From contig NZ_JAUSSF010000001.1 in NCBI RefSeq assembly GCF_030812195.1, forward strand, positions 992,001 through 1,056,000: a stretch of 64,000 bases of DNA, given 5' to 3'. The notes beneath the pieces were generated by a model. That model did not search any database. It was given only the letters and a program-made list of their open reading frames with translations, and was not told the DNA's origin. Shown in pieces: positions 15,764 through 24,754 of this stretch; within the stretch, counting starts at the first letter, position 1, and each line of letters opens with the position of its first letter. Position numbers and translations under genes: made by a program. The stretch comes from Chryseobacterium lathyri (GTDB lineage: Bacteria; Bacteroidota; Bacteroidia; Flavobacteriales; Weeksellaceae).

Positions 15764-16387
15764 ATGAAAAAAAATTACTATATCATAGCTTTTTTCCTGC
15801 TTTTTTCTGCAGCTGGCGCCCAGTCATTCACGGTTGAGCAGAAAGCCCAATTTAATAAAAGTGAAACCATACAGTTGATGACAGGGGGCAAGTCAACCAT
15901 TAAAGGGCAAGCTTTTGCTAAAGATAACCAATCGGGCATCAAAGGAATTGCTGTCCTTAACATCAACAAAAGACAGTATGCACCCAAAGGGACTTCTATT
16001 ATTGTAATGCCACAAACTGCCTATTTTAAAGAGTGGCTAGAAGTAAGCAAAAAGTATGAAAAAGAAGGTAAGATAGTAGAACTGCACAAAGAGGCTAAAG
16101 CCTGCATTAAAGTAATACAGGTAAAGGATGATAAAGGCAATTTCGAGATCAATAATCTCATGCCCGGACAATATTTGCTGATCACCGGATTCAACTATAT
16201 ACAGGATAAACAGCAGAGTTATACTTTGGGCTATGAGAATACCTATATCAATAATACTCTTCAAAGTTCAAGAGAAATACAGGGACATCATTACTTTAAG
16301 ATTCTCAGTGAGGCAAACATCCGGAAATCTGTTACCATTAAAAAAGAGGGCGATGTGGTAGACGTCAATTTAAGGATGACTCTTTAG
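15764..16387 (+). CDS. Secreted protein with a carboxypeptidase-regulatory-like region
   Basis: A 207-residue protein with a signal peptide ending FLLFSAAGAQ. Residues ~43-160 read like a Bacteroidota carboxypeptidase-regulatory-like (transthyretin-fold) domain: GQAFAKDNQSGIKGIAVLN near the start, a charged helical insertion (WLEVSKKYEKEGKIVELHKE), then VKDDKGNFEINNLMPGQYLL. The D-x-x-G-x-F-x-I-x-x-L-x-P-G-x-Y pattern is typical. Function is unknown; it probably sits in the periplasm or on the surface. It converges with the amylase gene 26 bp away, with no clear terminator between. Confidence 0.75.
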   Translation: MKKNYYIIAFFLLFSAAGAQSFTVEQKAQFNKSETIQLMTGGKSTIKGQAFAKDNQSGIKGIAVLNINKRQYAPKGTSIIVMPQTAYFKEWLEVSKKYEKEGKIVELHKEAKACIKVIQVKDDKGNFEINNLMPGQYLLITGFNYIQDKQQSYTLGYENTYINNTLQSSREIQGHHYFKILSEANIRKSVTIKKEGDVVDVNLRMTL

Positions 16388-16413
16388 CCTCCATTAAAGT
16401 CAATAAGATATAT

Positions 16414-17883
16414 CTATACTTTAATCCAGACGCTTACAGATTGTGAACTGACCACAAATCTGGCTTTGCCATTTTCATCGGTTTTAATTTCATCTTTCCT
16501 TTGCCCGGTAAAATCGCGGTATACGGAATCTGCGTTTTCTTTTCCAAGCTCTATGTCTTTATAACCATTTTCACCGTTGGATAGGATTACAATACAGCCG
16601 GGATATTCATTATTTCCTTTTCTCACCCACGCAATGCAGTTGGGGTGATCAAAATAGCTGATCTGCTCGCCATAGGCAAACTGCTTCCTTGCTTCAAGCA
16701 GCTTAGGCAGAATTTCCACCTTGGGCATAATGACTTTTATTTCTTCACCATCTTTTGTATCCGTATATTCCGCACCGAAAAGATCGGGATAGAAAACACA
16801 GGGATATGCCTCTTCCGATAATAAAATAATAGCATAAGCCAGAGGTTTGAACCAATCCTTTACAGCTGATTCCAGGGATTGCAGCTTCTGTGTGTCATGA
16901 TTTTCAACAAACGATACGGAAAGAACGGGCTTTTTTTCCAGAAAACTGCCTTTTAAAATCTGGCTGAGATCATAATTCCGTCCATCCTTTGATGCCCTGA
17001 AAAAATTGTAATGGAGAGGTGCATCAAAACAGGAGATCATATCATTGATTTTATCGGAAAAATCAGATATTTTTTCAGATTCCTGCTTCCAGAATTCACC
17101 CAAAATATAACAGTCAGGTTTCAGCTCTGTTTTTATATAGGTAATCCATTCCTGTAAGAAATCAACCGAGAGATGCTTCAGGGCGTCCAGGCGTAATCCA
17201 TCCACATGGGTAGTTTCCAGATACCATTTGATCCAGTTTTTCATTTCTGTGACAACATAAGGATTACGGTATTCTACATCAGCTCCCATCAGATAATCGT
17301 AATTTCCGAACTGATGGCTTACCGCCGGGTTCCATTCTGTTCCATACTCATTATGGATTTTGAAAATCCCTTTTATCTCTTCCTGGTCTTTCTGAATGCT
17401 ATCTATTCCGCTAAAACAGGTATAATCCCATATGAAATCAGAATATTTTCTGTCTCTTCCCGGAAAAAGGAATTTTGTGTAAGCTTTTGCTGTGAAGGGT
17501 TCGCCAATAGTTTCATTCCGGTTTTCTTCATTGACCTGATGTACGGTAACAGTTTCACTTTCATCGCCGCCCATTCTGTGATTCAGTACAATATCAGCAT
17601 AAACGGATATACCTGCTTCATGGGCTTTTTTAATGGCGGACAGGTATTCATCTTTTGTTCCGTATCTTGTGGGAATACCTCCTTTCTGATTAAATTCTCC
17701 CAGGTCATACAAATCATAAATATCATATCCTCTTCCCTCCTGTCCTAAAACGCATTTTGTTGCAGGCGGAAGCCATACCGCCGTAAATCCCAGATTTTTA
17801 AGATCGTCAAGTTTTTTCGTAAATTCATTCCATAAATTTCCTTCATGATACCAATGAAAGAATTGTATAATAACTCCATTCAT
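16414..17883 (-). CDS. Cytoplasmic alpha-amylase, GH13 (GH13_5-like)
   Basis: The preferred start at 17883 gives 489 residues beginning MNGVIIQFFHWYHEG, the usual beginning of cytoplasmic GH13_5 amylases. The open frame extends 14 codons further (17925). There is no signal peptide. In the longer numbering the catalytic set is intact: nucleophile D247 (GLRLDALKH), acid/base E277 (LGEFW) and stabiliser D344 (VENHDT), with DIVLNHRMGGDES as the calcium and substrate region. It hydrolyses alpha-1,4-glucans such as intracellular glycogen or imported maltodextrin. It lies downstream of the oxidase cluster on the same strand and could be read through from it, but nothing links them functionally. Confidence 0.93.
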   Translation of the reverse strand: MNGVIIQFFHWYHEGNLWNEFTKKLDDLKNLGFTAVWLPPATKCVLGQEGRGYDIYDLYDLGEFNQKGGIPTRYGTKDEYLSAIKKAHEAGISVYADIVLNHRMGGDESETVTVHQVNEENRNETIGEPFTAKAYTKFLFPGRDRKYSDFIWDYTCFSGIDSIQKDQEEIKGIFKIHNEYGTEWNPAVSHQFGNYDYLMGADVEYRNPYVVTEMKNWIKWYLETTHVDGLRLDALKHLSVDFLQEWITYIKTELKPDCYILGEFWKQESEKISDFSDKINDMISCFDAPLHYNFFRASKDGRNYDLSQILKGSFLEKKPVLSVSFVENHDTQKLQSLESAVKDWFKPLAYAIILLSEEAYPCVFYPDLFGAEYTDTKDGEEIKVIMPKVEILPKLLEARKQFAYGEQISYFDHPNCIAWVRKGNNEYPGCIVILSNGENGYKDIELGKENADSVYRDFTGQRKDEIKTDENGKARFVVSSQSVSVWIKV

Positions 17884-17937
17884 ATCTAATTCTGTTAGAC
17901 ATTCACAATTAATTTTAATCTGCATGCGAGCTCTCTG

Positions 17938-18345
17938 CTACTGTATTGCAGAGCTCGTTATTTCATAGTAAACAGCCCATCCAACGAATAAGATAATGAT
18001 AATCCAGATCCAGAAGGGTATCGTCTGTGGGGTTTCGCTTCCGTTGATGAGAAAACTTTTCTGGTTTCCTTTGTCATAAGCATTGATCATTAATGATAAT
18101 GTACCGTCTACTACATCTTTGTTTTTCAGACCTTCAATTCTTATGGATGGCCCGTTGGCAACCGTAAAATTGATTTTTCTTATCCCTTCTTTTCCTGATG
18201 GCGACTGGCTGACAATTTTTAATACATGTTCCCCATCGGTCAGTTTTTTAGTATCCAGGTCAAATACAATAGGAGTCTCCAACTCTGCAATGGGATGCAG
18301 GTCATCATCCAGGAAAAGAAAAACTTTGCTCCTGTCTTTTGTCAT
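17938..18345 (-). CDS. C-terminally membrane-anchored protein of the cbb3-like oxidase cluster
   Basis: A 135-residue protein without a signal peptide. Residues 1-105 look like an Ig-type beta-sandwich (LDTKKLTDGEHVLKIVSQSP, then GIRKINFTVANGPSIRIEGL), followed by one membrane segment (~109-127, IPFWIWIIIILFVGWAVYY). It overlaps the preceding small membrane-protein gene by 4 bp and is the last oxidase-cluster gene. A role in assembly or anchoring of the oxidase is inferred from context only. Confidence 0.75.
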   Translation of the reverse strand: MTKDRSKVFLFLDDDLHPIAELETPIVFDLDTKKLTDGEHVLKIVSQSPSGKEGIRKINFTVANGPSIRIEGLKNKDVVDGTLSLMINAYDKGNQKSFLINGSETPQTIPFWIWIIIILFVGWAVYYEITSSAIQ

Positions 18346-18623
18346 AATGTTAAATTTTCATCTGAAAAAACCGAATATTTAATATGCTTTTTATCTTTTT
18401 CACCCGGTTTGATCAGATATTTAACTGAATATATAAAGGCTAAAACTGTTATCAGGATAACAATTCCTACAATGAACCAGTCCCAATTACTCTCAGGTCC
18501 AGTACCATGCGTGAGATCTTTAGTGACTTCCGGCTGCTGAAGCTTACAGGCATCACACGCCAGCGCATAATTAACTAATAGAATTAAAGTCACAGACAGT
18601 ATTTTTTTTAATCTATTTTTCAT
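18342..18623 (-). CDS. Small membrane protein with a CxxC motif in the oxidase cluster
   Basis: A 93-residue protein with an N-terminal signal peptide or first segment ending LLVNYALACDACKLQQP, where CDAC could bind copper or haem or form a disulphide, then a membrane segment (~49-70). It is encoded 2 bp after the CcoO-like gene and overlaps the next gene by 4 bp, so it is co-expressed with the oxidase. It is too short for a full subunit. CDAC lacks the following His needed for a CxxCH haem site. A copper-delivery or structural role is possible but unproven. Confidence 0.72.
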   Translation of the reverse strand: MKNRLKKILSVTLILLVNYALACDACKLQQPEVTKDLTHGTGPESNWDWFIVGIVILITVLAFIYSVKYLIKPGEKDKKHIKYSVFSDENLTL

Positions 18624-18625
18624 TG

Positions 18626-19651
18626 CTATTTTTTTATTTTATCATAGATTACTTTTATTTCTTCCAAGGTCACTTTTTTTGAGTTATTTCCCCAGCTTGT
18701 CCTTTCATGATTAATGATGGCTGTAACATCTTCTGCCGTAAAATTGGCATTAGTTCCAACAGGCGGCATCGTTGCAAATTCCGGTCTGGGGTCATAGCCT
18801 TTCATAATAATCGTTACATACAGTTCCAGATCCCCGCCACTTACTACCGGGCTGCCTTTAAGGGGTGGGAATGCTCCGGGCACTCCTTCCCCGTTCGCCT
18901 GGTGGCATGAAGCGCAATTAGCCGTAAAAAGCTCTGCACCGTCTGGTAAGTTTGTGGCTCCCTGTGCTCCTTCCGTCTCTTTTTTCGTCTGTTTATACAA
19001 AAATGGCGGAACAATAGATTTATCTGTGTAGTCGGTCTGTTTTAAAGATTTCAGATAGGCAACCAGTTGAAGCGCTTTTGTTGTAGCTACTATTTTCTTT
19101 CTTTTATTTTTAAGAAATTTTTCCGGCACTTTAACTTCTACATCACCCGGCTGCAGATAATCTCTTTCTATGAAAAGGAATTCATAAGAAGGCATTATTG
19201 ATGCTTCTACTGCGGCTCTTGGCTGATAAAGATGGATCAGATGCCATTCAGCGCTTGGCTGTCTCTCTCCTATACTAGTAAGATCGGGGCCAGCTCTCTG
19301 CGTTCCCATTAAGTTGGCTGTATTTCTCCAGAAGTCAGTTCTTCTGTTAATCGCAAAATCTGCCGGGATACTTGGTCTTTTACCAAATACATTGTCCATC
19401 TCAACATTTCTCACCTGCTGGGTATGGCACGCTACACAGCCGTTTTCGATATATACCATTTTACCTGCCTTCTCCTTTGCGGTTAACACTTTGGATTGTC
19501 TGGGTAAAGGTTTATTGATCCTCTGATTGTCAAGAGCCGGAAGCACGGCAATATAAAGCGTAAGAAAAACAAAAAGACAAAGTGCCGACCCGAAAAGTAT
19601 TCTATGATCATTCAATAGTATCATCAGTATTTTTTTAGGTGTTAAATTCAT
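18626..19651 (-). CDS. ccoO: CcoO-type cytochrome c subunit fused to a second cytochrome c domain
   Basis: A 341-residue protein. One N-terminal membrane segment (~19-38), then a CcoO-like monohaem domain with C72-V-A-C75-H76 (GCVACHTQQVRN), and a C-terminal cytochrome c domain with C246-A-S-C249-H250 (CASCHQANGEGVPGAFPPL) and a probable axial M295 (FATMPP). In classical cbb3 oxidases these haems belong to separate CcoO and CcoP proteins. Here one polypeptide appears to supply both, with two haems instead of three. Its start overlaps the catalytic-subunit gene by 17 bp. It passes electrons from soluble carriers to the catalytic subunit at the cytoplasmic membrane. Confidence 0.88.
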   Translation of the reverse strand: MNLTPKKILMILLNDHRILFGSALCLFVFLTLYIAVLPALDNQRINKPLPRQSKVLTAKEKAGKMVYIENGCVACHTQQVRNVEMDNVFGKRPSIPADFAINRRTDFWRNTANLMGTQRAGPDLTSIGERQPSAEWHLIHLYQPRAAVEASIMPSYEFLFIERDYLQPGDVEVKVPEKFLKNKRKKIVATTKALQLVAYLKSLKQTDYTDKSIVPPFLYKQTKKETEGAQGATNLPDGAELFTANCASCHQANGEGVPGAFPPLKGSPVVSGGDLELYVTIIMKGYDPRPEFATMPPVGTNANFTAEDVTAIINHERTSWGNNSKKVTLEEIKVIYDKIKK

Positions 19652-21386
19652 TATGGCTATTCTGTTTCTTCGCAGCCAGTATTTCGGCTGGCGTTCGTGG
19701 AATTCTGATATTCCTGTCCGGTGTGATCATTCTGTAAAAATTATAGGCGAAAATAAGATGGGCTACCCACATCATGGTTCCTCCTATCGCTCTCCAAAGC
19801 CAGAAAGGAAACATATTGATAACACCATCTATGAAGGGCTTTTTTTTCATCCATAACAATCCGGTCTGTGTTCCGCCAATCATTAATGCAATAACATAAA
19901 ACAGCAGCCCAATTAATGCCAGCCAAAAATGCATTCCTACTAATAATTTGGGAGGTTCTTTTCCGGTAAGCCGTGGAATAAGGGTATATGAAAATCCCCA
20001 TAACATAAAGGTGATAATTCCATACATGGTTAAATGAGAATGAGAGACGGTAAAGTCTGTAAAGTGCCAAAGCAGGTTCGTATATCTAAAAGCTTCCACA
20101 GTACCCTGGAAAGACCCGGTAAAATAGAAAATAATCGACATGAAATAAAAAGGAAGCGTATAGCTGTTTTTAAGTTGAAACCAGGCTCCGTTAAAGGTCA
20201 AAAGAAAATTAGTGGTTCCGGCAGCCACTGGAATCAACATCCCGACGCTGGCAACAATAGCTGTCGTCTGCAGCCGCCAGGGTATAGCACTAAAAATAAA
20301 ATGATGGGTTCCTATTAATGTATAGAATAAAATATGGGTCCAGAAAGCCAATGCTCCCAGACTATAGGAATAAATAGGCTTATTAAGCTGCTGAGGAAGA
20401 AAATAATACATTAACCCCAGATTAATCATCATAAACCACATACCAATCGCCTGATGCATATAATAACCCTGGGTAATTGTTTCTCCCACTCCGTCCTGCC
20501 ATATAGGGATATAGCCCACAATAATGACAATTATAATAAACATGAATCCTGAAATAATATACCAATTTGAAATATAAATTTCTTTTACAATTCTTTTTAC
20601 AACAGGTTTAAATAAATTATGAGACGATAGCGCAATACCGGCTCCAAAGGTGATCATAATAGGCCATATGTATTCCCGGTACTCTCCGCCACCATTATTA
20701 ACTCCTGCCAATAAAGATATGGTCCCTGCCAGAACCGCAGCATTGATGAGAATTAGAGAAATATAACCCTGCTTGATATTGTAATTTTCTACATTACTCA
20801 CTCTTGTAACAACGTAATATGAAAATCCTACCATTGCTAAAGAAGCCCAGCCCCAGAACACGGCATTGGTATGGGCAGGGCGCAGTCTGCCAAAACTCAG
20901 CCAACTGGTATGTTCAACATCAGGGGCCACGTATTTTATCCCGGCATAGAGCCCAAAACTGGTTCCTATAATAAGCCAGAATATGGCGGTCCCCAGAAAA
21001 TAAAGAATAAGCCGGCTCAGTTCAGGGCTTATATATTGCTGGAAAGATGATGTCCTTCTTTTGGTAGGAAACACTCTCAAATCTTCTACAGAATTAATGT
21101 TCCGGATAATTCCTTTTTCATCGGCAGGCGGTAAGGTACCGGAGAGTTCGTTTTCTGCAGGATGGAAATTCAGTTCGTTTTCCCTCTGTTCATATTCTCT
21201 GAGTTCTTCAGAAGACATCTCTTCTATTTTTTTCCGGGCTTCCTGAAGTTCTTTCCGCTTTAATATCCTTCCGTAGATGGATAAAAATTTAAAGATAAGG
21301 ATGACTAATCCGGCAATAATCACCATTAGCATTAACAGTATCGTTATCTGGATACCCGTCTGATTGAATAATGACGATTCTCCCAT
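19635..21386 (-). CDS. ccoN: cbb3-type cytochrome c oxidase subunit I
   Basis: A 583-residue haem-copper oxidase catalytic subunit. A membrane segment (~13-34) and a charged ~80-residue soluble stretch (~40-120) precede the 12-helix core. Haem and copper ligands match CcoN: low-spin H172 (LRPAHTNAVFWG) and one of H449/H451 (FTVSHSHLTMYG), CuB ligands H311 (YYMHQAIG) and H361-H362 (GTHHFIF), and Y355, which sits six residues before the HH pair as the cross-linked tyrosine does in cbb3 enzymes. It reduces O2 to water with proton pumping, usually at low oxygen. No ccoP, ccoQ, ccoG or ccoS is seen nearby. A nitric-oxide-reductase relative is less likely given Y355. Confidence 0.9.
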   Translation of the reverse strand: MGESSLFNQTGIQITILLMLMVIIAGLVILIFKFLSIYGRILKRKELQEARKKIEEMSSEELREYEQRENELNFHPAENELSGTLPPADEKGIIRNINSVEDLRVFPTKRRTSSFQQYISPELSRLILYFLGTAIFWLIIGTSFGLYAGIKYVAPDVEHTSWLSFGRLRPAHTNAVFWGWASLAMVGFSYYVVTRVSNVENYNIKQGYISLILINAAVLAGTISLLAGVNNGGGEYREYIWPIMITFGAGIALSSHNLFKPVVKRIVKEIYISNWYIISGFMFIIIVIIVGYIPIWQDGVGETITQGYYMHQAIGMWFMMINLGLMYYFLPQQLNKPIYSYSLGALAFWTHILFYTLIGTHHFIFSAIPWRLQTTAIVASVGMLIPVAAGTTNFLLTFNGAWFQLKNSYTLPFYFMSIIFYFTGSFQGTVEAFRYTNLLWHFTDFTVSHSHLTMYGIITFMLWGFSYTLIPRLTGKEPPKLLVGMHFWLALIGLLFYVIALMIGGTQTGLLWMKKKPFIDGVINMFPFWLWRAIGGTMMWVAHLIFAYNFYRMITPDRNIRIPRTPAEILAAKKQNSHNEFNT

Positions 21387-21533
21387 AATGAAATTTTAGG
21401 GTTTAATATATGGTAGTGTCTATTGAATACATTATCAATTTCTACAGAATCTATATTGATCACCTTTCCAAGATAAAAAAGTGTCAATTCCGCTTTTCTT
21501 AAAAGAAAACGTATGACAGAAGCAATTTAAAAA

Positions 21534-21746
21534 CTACTTACTGTTTTTAATGGAATCTACATTATAAGCCGTACTGTCCATAGGAAGCGTATTGTCACCA
21601 GCATCCGGCGTAACCTGTGCGGTACCTGTAACGATACTGTCTCCGGTATTTAAGCTGTCGATATGGGTAGGTTGTGGTTGAGACTCTTTTTTGCAACTGA
21701 CGGCAAAGAAGCCCAACATTAAAGTTATTAATATGGTTGACTTCAT
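21534..21746 (-). CDS. Small lipoprotein
   Basis: A 70-residue product when started at 21746, where the peptide reads MKSTILITLMLGFFAVSCKK, a lipoprotein signal with Cys18. The frame is open to 21839, but that extension lacks a leader. The mature part is a short S/T/D-rich, disordered segment (SLNTGDSIVTGTAQVTPDAG). Similar small lipoproteins with unknown roles are common in flavobacteria. It resembles the leader and linker of the DUF4142 lipoprotein at 14781 without its domain. It lies upstream of the oxidase genes on the same strand but 147 bp away. Confidence 0.7.
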   Translation of the reverse strand: MKSTILITLMLGFFAVSCKKESQPQPTHIDSLNTGDSIVTGTAQVTPDAGDNTLPMDSTAYNVDSIKNSK

Positions 21747-22352
21747 AATATTCAATTTTGTGCTGTGTATAACAAAATTATAAAAACTGATGTTTGCTTT
21801 TTTATGACCCATATCATAAAGGCAGATATTTAAATCCACTTACCGTAACAATGGCTATCAATGATAATCTTGCAGAGGTCAGAAATTATTCTTTCAGAAC
21901 TCCTCAAAATATATAACGAATATAATGCACTAAAATTGCCACCGACTGTTTCGGTAATATTAAAAAGCCTCCCATAAGATGAGAGGTAAATGCAGCATTT
22001 TAGATAGTATAAGTGTATTAATCAACTAAAATCTAAGCTGTATTCTTCACCGGTATGATGATCGCGAGACCATAACTATTATATTTATTGGAATCTAATA
22101 TATTTACTTTTTAACATTCCTGCTGAACCCTTATAAAAAAGATCAACAAGTATAGCCTTTCCTTTAGTTAAATATTATGATTCTAATCATAATTCAACAA
22201 CTAGAGATTTATTATATTTGTTATAATTCTTTCTGCTATTATTTATCAAATCCATCTTATACAGTTTGAGTTTATCGATAATACTTACCAATCATACACT
22301 TCTGGCCACAGAAAGCCACAATCTTACTATAATAACCATAAATTAATTAACC
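21747..22352. other. Gene-free region upstream of a secreted-protein gene
   Basis: About 600 bp without a convincing gene. A TATATTTG box (TAnnTTTG) at 22213-22220 lies 132 bp before the next start and would give a long leader. No matching -33 box, terminator or repeat was recognised. Confidence 0.45.
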
Positions 22353-23846
22353 ATGAATACAATTATTATCCGCTATTACCAGAACTTTTTATTGCTGTTT
22401 TTCTTACTTATGATCTTTACCGGAAAAGCCCAGATTGGAATTGGAACTCCAACTCCCGATGCAAGTTCTATTCTCGATGTAAGTTCCACAACTAAGGGAA
22501 TGCTTGCCCCAAGGATGACCACAGCCGAAAGGACCGCCATAGTCTCTCCTGCAGACGGACTCATGGTATACGATACTACATTGAAGTTATTTTATTATTA
22601 TGTAAATTCTACATCATCATGGTCTCCACTGGCAAGCAGTGTAACTGAAAGACTTAACTTTAAACGCATAAAATCTACTGATGTGCTGAATACAGTTTTA
22701 GCCGATGAACTTGCTGCCGGAGGCGGGGGGAAATATCTTATGGACTCCAATACACTTTACGAGATTAATGGACAGGTAACATTCGACCTGCCTATTGATA
22801 TAAATAATTCTTACATTACTGGCCATGACAGCAATAACGACATTATCCGGAGAACTTCGGGCAATATTTTTGATGGCGCCACAGGTGGTAGTATCAGAAG
22901 TTTAACGCTTACGGCACCGGGCGGAAATGTTTTCAATTTAAACGGATCTGCTGCGCAAAACCTAATATTCCGGGATTGTGTTGTTGCCAACTCGAATACC
23001 GTGGGAACAATCTCTGGTTTTGGGCTGGTATTTTTAAGTATCATTCAATTTACAGGAAACAGTAACGGTATAACGTATAATAATATAACGCAGCTGCTAC
23101 TTAGCAATATAGGATGGTTTGGGAATAATTCCGGAACGTACGAACGGTTGACAGGTACTTTCACATTAATAGAAAAGCAGGGCGGATTCAGCCAGGTGAA
23201 CGGGTCAGCCACAGGATTTGACGTATCAACATCCGGTCTTACAATAACCGGTGATGCTGTTATGGAATCTGTTGTTTTTACGGGTACCAATACTGCAGGT
23301 TATATCAGACCATATGCTACAGGAACTTATCCAGGATATAATTTTAACAATAGCTGGACAGTAAGAGCTGCCGGAATACCCACTGAATCTGATACGAATG
23401 CTGTTGGTGATTTTGCTGTAGACTATGCTGTAGGAACCGGCATTGGCGTCAGTTTTAGCAACGGTACTAATCCCAGCAATATTGTGAAGGTTGGTAATGC
23501 AAGTTCATCTTCCATCTCATCAAACTTATTCAGGTTTTCAACAGACGGTGTTCCCAACAGATTAAGATATTTGGGCAAAAAGAAAAGAATTTTTCAAGTA
23601 ACAGGATCCATTTCTTTTCAGGTTCCCGCAGCAGGAACTTATATAATATATATTGCCAAAAGCGGAACTGTTTTAAGTCAATACAAGGTATACGGCAGAG
23701 GATCAACTACCAATGACATTGTGGTATTGCCAATAAACGGAACTACCGAGCTTACAAATAATGATTATATTGAAATATTTGCTCAGAGATATTCAGGCTC
23801 TAATGGCGATATCATAGTTCCGAATATGACTGTCACAATCAAGTAA
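22353..23846 (+). CDS. Secreted tail-fibre-like protein with a beta-helix-like body
   Basis: A 497-residue protein with a signal peptide ending MIFTGKAQ. The mature N-terminus (IGIGTPTPDASSILDVSSTT, then GMLAPRMTTAERTAI and DGLMVYDTTLKLFYYY) is the stereotyped start of Bacteroidota tail-fibre-like surface proteins. Residues ~120-330 show short repeated V/I-N-G strands (GGSIRSLTLTAPGGNVFNLN, AAQNLIFRDCVVANSN) suggesting a right-handed beta-helix. The last ~150 residues look beta-sandwich-like (FQVPAAGTYIIYIAKSGTVL). Function unknown; possibly adhesion or host interaction. It is not closely related to the pair at 10841/12544 beyond the general style. Confidence 0.8.
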   Translation: MNTIIIRYYQNFLLLFFLLMIFTGKAQIGIGTPTPDASSILDVSSTTKGMLAPRMTTAERTAIVSPADGLMVYDTTLKLFYYYVNSTSSWSPLASSVTERLNFKRIKSTDVLNTVLADELAAGGGGKYLMDSNTLYEINGQVTFDLPIDINNSYITGHDSNNDIIRRTSGNIFDGATGGSIRSLTLTAPGGNVFNLNGSAAQNLIFRDCVVANSNTVGTISGFGLVFLSIIQFTGNSNGITYNNITQLLLSNIGWFGNNSGTYERLTGTFTLIEKQGGFSQVNGSATGFDVSTSGLTITGDAVMESVVFTGTNTAGYIRPYATGTYPGYNFNNSWTVRAAGIPTESDTNAVGDFAVDYAVGTGIGVSFSNGTNPSNIVKVGNASSSSISSNLFRFSTDGVPNRLRYLGKKKRIFQVTGSISFQVPAAGTYIIYIAKSGTVLSQYKVYGRGSTTNDIVVLPINGTTELTNNDYIEIFAQRYSGSNGDIIVPNMTVTIK

Positions 23847-23908
23847 TCGAAATCAATTCTATGCAGTTTTTCAGTTCTTGAAAATTGCCAAGATCCTTAA
23901 TAAGATAC

Positions 23909-23939
23909 AAAGCTGTAATCTAATGGTTACAGCTTTTTT
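23909..23939 (+). terminator. Rho-independent terminator
   Basis: AAAGCTGTAA (23909-23918) and TTACAGCTTT (23927-23936) with an 8-nt loop, followed by T residues. It lies between the plus-strand secreted-protein gene and the convergent VOC gene. Confidence 0.85.
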
Positions 23940-23943
23940 AATA

Positions 23944-24321
23944 TTATTTTGGCATTTCCTGTACATTGAAAACTGTACCTGCCGGATCAGTAATCCAGTG
24001 CATATTTTCAGGAAGTTCCTCAATTTCGTCACAGGTCTCTACACCATTCATATGTAAATATTTTGTAACCTCTTCTATATTGGGAACGGTAAGCTGTAAC
24101 CACGTTTCAGAATGGGTATAGTTGTCCACACAATCCAGCCATATAATATTGTTACCGAATTTTACTTCGTGTGTTCTGGAAACGGTAGGATTGACAATCG
24201 ATTTTTCTTCAACATCCAACTTCAGAATATCCCTGTAAAAAGCAACCGTTTTTTCATATTTGCTTTTTGGAATTTTTATGGCAATATTAATTCCTGCTTC
24301 AAATTTTGTATTCATATTCAA
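23944..24321 (-). CDS. VOC-family (glyoxalase-like) protein
   Basis: A 125-residue protein with paired beta-alpha-beta-beta-beta modules of the vicinal oxygen chelate superfamily: INIAIKIPKSKYEKTVAFYR at the start of module 1, TWLQLTVPNIEEVTKYLHMN at the start of module 2, and WITDPAGTVFNVQE at the end. The usual metal-binding residues are not obvious (the first strand has no clear His), so a binding or resistance-type role is as likely as glyoxalase activity. A start two codons later is equally possible. Cytoplasmic and transcribed alone. Confidence 0.85.
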   Translation of the reverse strand: MNMNTKFEAGINIAIKIPKSKYEKTVAFYRDILKLDVEEKSIVNPTVSRTHEVKFGNNIIWLDCVDNYTHSETWLQLTVPNIEEVTKYLHMNGVETCDEIEELPENMHWITDPAGTVFNVQEMPK

Positions 24322-24582
24322 GGCTTTTATCCAAAATTACCAAGTCATTATGAAAACTAACTTGCCACAAGACAAGTTTTTTTTCGGGCGAAGAATTTTT
24401 TACAGATTCTCTTAAAAAGTAGGCTTAAATATCCTTCATACTCGTTATATTTTTACTTTTTTTAAAATAGTTTAAAGTAAAATATGATACAACCATGCTC
24501 ATTAAAGATAAAAATTTTTATAAATAATTTCACTGAATTGAAGAAAATTTATTAATTTCGGTTAGAACTAAACCTAATTTTT

Positions 24583-24726
24583 ATGAAAAATTTAAAAAAA
24601 ATCGAAAGACAGGAAATGAAGTCAATTACAGGTGGCATTAACTGCCCGGGTGGTCAGCTATGCTTAATCAGCGGAAAATGGCAGTGCATGCCATACGACG
24701 GATGTGGCGGCGGAAATCAGCCCTAA
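24583..24726 (+). CDS. GG-leader bacteriocin-like peptide 1
   Basis: A 47-residue open frame. The leader MKNLKKIERQEMKSITGG ends in a double glycine at residues 17-18, as in the Bacteroidota 'bacteriocin-like' leader family. The 29-residue core contains four cysteines (21, 27, 35, 41) and is glycine-rich (CGGG near the end). Such leaders are normally cut by a C39-peptidase ABC exporter; none lies in this window, so processing would be in trans. Whether the product is an antimicrobial, a signal or a substrate for modification is unknown. It sits 28 bp before a second peptide of the same type. Confidence 0.75.
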   Translation: MKNLKKIERQEMKSITGGINCPGGQLCLISGKWQCMPYDGCGGGNQP

Positions 24727-24754
24727 ATCTTAAACTTAACCAAATTCCTTTGTT

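Noticed and set aside
19635..21386. Nitric oxide reductase (NorB) rather than cbb3 oxidase
   Set aside because: The tyrosine six residues before the HH copper ligands and a CcoO-like partner favour cbb3.
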